Positions 61,591 to 64,000 of a stretch of DNA of 64,000 nt are shown here, piece by piece (positions within the stretch are counted from its first letter, which is position 1; the number at the start of each line of letters is the position of its first letter). The position numbers were made by a program, and so were the translations under genes. The notes under the pieces are model-generated. The model worked only from the letters and a program-made list of their open reading frames with translations, made no database searches and was not told the DNA's origin. The stretch lies in assembly GCF_037479095.1 (NCBI RefSeq), contig NZ_JBBGZW010000001.1:1116001-1180000 (forward strand), written 5' to 3'. The DNA is from Pantoea nemavictus (GTDB lineage: Bacteria > Pseudomonadota > Gammaproteobacteria > Enterobacterales > Enterobacteriaceae).

Positions 61591-62991
61591 TCAGGATTGC
61601 CAGCCGCCGCCCAGCGCCTTGTAGAGGGTGATTTTCTGGCTGAGCTGGCCGAGATGCGCGCCGATCAGTGACTGCTGCGAACTGTAAAGCGATCGCTGGG
61701 CCACTAACACATTGAGATAATTGTCGACGCCCTGCTTAAAGCGCAATTCGGAATAGTCGTAGTCGCGCTGATTGGCATCGACCTCCTGCTGCAGCGCCGT
61801 CAGCTGATCCTGCCAGGTGTCCTGACCGGCCAGCGCATCATTCACCTCTTTAAACGCGGTCTGGATCGCCTTCTCATAGTCAGCAATTTCAATGCGTTTC
61901 TCGATATGCGCGATGTTGAGGTTAGCGGTATTTTTACCGCCGTCAAAAATCGGCAGGTTAATCGACGGCATAAACGACCACGCGCCGGTGCCGCCGCCCA
62001 GCAAACTGCCGAGCGAGCTGCTGGTGGAGCCACCGGACGCCGTCAGCGTGATGCTAGGGAAGAAGGCGGCCCGCGCCGCGCCGATATTGGCGTTGGCCGC
62101 TTTCAGCGTATGCTCAGCGGCCATGATATCCGGACGGCGCGTCAGCAGATCTGACGGCAATCCGGCGGGCGTGGCCGGGAACTGCCAGTGGGCATCGAGC
62201 GTGGCGTGTGACAGCAGCGTGGCGGGCAGATCGGTGCCGACCAGCAGGCGCAGCGCATCAACATCCTGCCGCACCTGGCGCGTGTAGCTCGCCACGTCAG
62301 CCTGCGCCGCGCGCACCGTGCTCTCGGCCTGCGCCAGATCCATCGCGCTGCTGGCGCCGCCGTTATAGCTGAGTTGGGTGATGCGATACGACTCCTGCTG
62401 GCTTTGCGCAGTACGTTGCGCCAGATGTAGCAGATCGTTATCCGAGCTCAGCGTCAGCCACGCCGTCGCCACTTCCGAAATCAGTGAAATGCGCGTAGCG
62501 CGTTCGGTGGCGGCGCTCGACAGGTAGGTTTCCTGCGCCTGATCGCTCAGGCTCTGCAGGCGGCCAAAGAAGTCCAGCTCCCATGAGGTGACGTTCAAAC
62601 CGCTGTTGAGTTCGTGATAGGTCACCGCGCCGGTGCTTTTGGTGTTGTAGAGATTGGCCGGTTCATGCGCCGAGGTCTGGCTGGCGCTGGCGCTGATTGA
62701 CGGCATCATCGCCGCGCGCTGCACCGTCACGCCCTGCTGCGCCTCTTCGACATTCAGCGCCGCCACGCGCAGGTCGCGGTTGTTGTCGAGCGACAGCTGA
62801 ATCAGGTTGCGCAGCGTGGCATCGGTGAAGAAGTTCTGCCACGGCAGATCGGCGACGTTGCCGACCGGCGTTGGCTGGTCGTATTTGGCGTCCACCGGCA
62901 TTGCCGGACGCTGATAGTGCGGCGCCAGCGTACAACCGGCCAGCACCAACGCCAGCGGCAACAGCGCCAGGCGGAGATTTTTACTGTTCAT
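61591..62991 (-). CDS. efflux transporter outer-membrane lipoprotein (OMF, OprM/AdeK/OqxC type)
   Basis: A second TolC-like lipoprotein channel, 466 residues. Signal peptide MNSKNLRLALLPLALVLAGC with Cys 20, then TLAPHYQRPAMPVDAKYD. Two OEP repeats: SWELDFFGRLQSLSDQAQE and PTPNLPIFDGGKNTAN-like NLPIFDGGKNTAN. The open frame runs much further upstream, through the 174-bp repeats (174 is a multiple of 3), but that extension is repeat translation. It belongs with the AcrB-type RND gene upstream (same strand), 634 bp of repeats lying between. It is not the OMF of the MFP-led operon that follows. Confidence 0.88.
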   Translation of the reverse strand: MNSKNLRLALLPLALVLAGCTLAPHYQRPAMPVDAKYDQPTPVGNVADLPWQNFFTDATLRNLIQLSLDNNRDLRVAALNVEEAQQGVTVQRAAMMPSISASASQTSAHEPANLYNTKSTGAVTYHELNSGLNVTSWELDFFGRLQSLSDQAQETYLSSAATERATRISLISEVATAWLTLSSDNDLLHLAQRTAQSQQESYRITQLSYNGGASSAMDLAQAESTVRAAQADVASYTRQVRQDVDALRLLVGTDLPATLLSHATLDAHWQFPATPAGLPSDLLTRRPDIMAAEHTLKAANANIGAARAAFFPSITLTASGGSTSSSLGSLLGGGTGAWSFMPSINLPIFDGGKNTANLNIAHIEKRIEIADYEKAIQTAFKEVNDALAGQDTWQDQLTALQQEVDANQRDYDYSELRFKQGVDNYLNVLVAQRSLYSSQQSLIGAHLGQLSQKITLYKALGGGWQS

Positions 62992-63030
62992 TGTCAATAT
63001 TCTCAATATGTTATGCCGTGCAGTTTGCCA

Positions 63031-63551
63031 GGTGCGCATTAATGCGCACCCTACTAATACGAGCACGCTTCCGTAGCGGCGCGATTCATCGCGCTCCTTG
63101 ATGCCCGCATCTTGCCCATCCCGGCATTGCGCAATAAATTGCGCCGCTACAAGTACTCGCGCGCTTGATTTATGCCGCGACTCTTTGCGCCGTGCAGTTT
63201 GCCAGGTGCGCATTAATGCGCACCCTACTAATACGAGCACGCTTCCGTAGCGGCGCGATTCATCGCGCTCCTTGATGCCCGCATCTTGCCCATCCCGGCA
63301 TTGCGCAATAAATTGCGCCGCTACAAGTTCTTGTGCGCTTGATTTATGCCGCGCCTCTTTGCGCCGTGCAGTTTGCCAGTGCGCATTAATGCGCACTCTA
63401 CTAATACGAGCACGCTTCCGTAGCGGCGCGATTCATCGCGCTCCTTGATGCCCGCATCTTGCCCATCCCGGCATTGCGCAATAAATTGCGCCGCTACAAG
63501 TACTCGCGCGCTTGATTTATGCCGCGACTCTTTGCGCCGTGCGATTTGCCA
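63031..63551. repeat. tandem array of about 174-bp units made of GTAG-headed palindromes
   Basis: Three units start at 63031, 63205 and 63378. Each holds, in order: a minus palindrome with GGTGCGCAT/ATGCGCACC arms, a plus one with GGCGCGAT/ATCGCGC arms (63073, 63247, 63420) and a minus one with GGCGCAAT/ATTGCGC arms (63128, 63302, 63475). All carry the GTAG head. Units 1 and 2 are almost identical; unit 3 has a one-base deletion. The array fills the gap between the RND gene stop and the OMF start. Confidence 0.9.
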
Positions 63552-63623
63552 GGTGCGCATTAATGCGCACCCTACGTAACACCTCACTGCGTCTCACACG
63601 TAGGGTCGCCATTCATGGCGACC
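63552..63623. repeat. further GTAG-headed palindromes at the array edge
   Basis: A minus unit at 63552-63575 (GGTGCGCAT/ATGCGCACC arms) starts a truncated fourth repeat. A plus unit at 63600-63623 has the GGTCGCCAT/ATGGCGACC arms seen elsewhere in the window. It ends three bases before the RND stop codon. Confidence 0.85.
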
Positions 63624-63625
63624 GC

Positions 63626-64000
63626 TTAACGCTCTTGCGCGACCTCTGGGGATGTTTTTTTCTTGCGCGCAAACAGCTGTGAAACCACCACGTAAAACAT
63701 CGGCACAAAGAAGATGGCGAGGAAGGTGGCGGTGATCATGCCGCCCGCCACTGCGGTGCCGATCGAGTGCTGGCTGCCCGCGCCTGCGCCGTTAGAAATG
63801 GTGAGCGGCAGCACGCCGAGGATAAACGCCATTGAAGTCATGATGATTGGCCGGATACGCAGCCGCGCCGCTTCTACCGCCGCTTCCACCAGCGTTTTGC
63901 CTTCGTGCTCATGCAGCTCTTTGGCGAACTCGACGATCAGGATGGCGTTTTTCGCCGCCAGCCCCACCGTGGTCAGCAAGCCCACCTGGAAGAACACATC
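63626..64000 (-). CDS. RND efflux pump, AcrB/HAE1 family (C-terminal part, runs off the right edge)
   Basis: The last 124 residues of a hydrophobe/amphiphile-type RND pump. It begins mid-protein with [20 protein letters not shown], matching the TM10-TM11 region of AcrB, and keeps [20 protein letters not shown]. The C-terminus is [15 protein letters not shown]. The adaptor gene is presumably beyond the window. The downstream OMF gene suggests a MFP-RND-OMF tripartite system separate from the MdtABC-type one. Confidence 0.9.
   Translation of the reverse strand, partial: DVFFQVGLLTTVGLAAKNAILIVEFAKELHEHEGKTLVEAAVEAARLRIRPIIMTSMAFILGVLPLTISNGAGAGSQHSIGTAVAGGMITATFLAIFFVPMFYVVVSQLFARKKKTSPEVAQER

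Noticed and set aside
62992..63396. Open reading frame extending the second OMF upstream through the repeats
   Set aside because: The extension is a translation of the 174-bp repeat (a multiple of three), so it stays open by chance. The lipoprotein signal at 62991 is the true start.
63031..63551. A CRISPR-like look of regularly spaced repeats
   Set aside because: Units are about 174 bp, nearly identical throughout with no variable spacers, and made of palindromes of differing arms. No cas genes are present.

Overview
The window is a chromosomal segment of a member of the Enterobacterales, most likely Pantoea, Erwinia or a close relative. Gene order from the gud genes through yqcA-truC-yqcC-csrB-syd-queF-ppnN, rlmM-ygdD-gcvA/gcvB-ygdI-csdAE-tcdA-mltA-tRNA(fMet)x3-amiC-argA-recD-recB-ptrA-recC, the ppd genes, thyA-lgt-ptsP-rppH-mutH-ygdR-tas-lplT-aas follows the E. 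coli K-12 order closely, and product lengths usually agree within a few residues. Compared with K-12, sdaCB is absent between ppnN and xni, ygdQ is absent between mutH and ygdR, and the omrA/omrB-galR segment does not follow aas.

Layout: (1) 1-9212, hexarate catabolism: a minus-strand run gudP-gudX-gudD-garL-garR-garK and divergent garD, covering galactarate/glucarate uptake, dehydration, aldol cleavage, tartronate-semialdehyde reduction and glycerate phosphorylation. (2) 9260-18613: flavodoxin and RNA-modification genes, plus two global regulatory sRNAs recognisable base by base: CsrB (minus, with an 18-bp UvrY-type palindrome upstream) and GcvB (plus, divergent from gcvA). (3) 18819-24303: CsdA-CsdE-TcdA sulfur-transfer/tRNA ct6A genes, MltA, three tRNA-fMet genes, AmiC. 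(4) 24537-37719: argA behind two ArgR-type boxes, then recC, ptrA, recB, recD. (5) 37835-50653: pilin-like genes, thyA-lgt, ptsP-rppH, mutH with upstream DnaA boxes, ygdR, tas, and the lysophospholipid repair pair lplT-aas. (6) 50654-64000, accessory: an IS481-family element where K-12 synteny ends, a tandem duplication, then a MFP-RND-RND-OMF operon of the MdtABC/MuxABC-OpmB type, a second OMF gene, and the C-terminus of an AcrB-type pump running off the right edge.

Interspersed repeats are prominent. Short palindromes headed by GTAG occur singly, in pairs, and as a tandem array of about 174 bp units between the AcrB-type gene and its OMF. Their arms differ in sequence but stay self-complementary; a GTAG-headed palindrome is the hallmark of REP elements mobilised by RAYT-type transposases. 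Two ERIC elements lie head-to-tail after xni and a truncated one follows recC. No CRISPR array, prophage or defence island was seen. The window is mainly core genome; the most unusual material is the repeats and the efflux/IS region.
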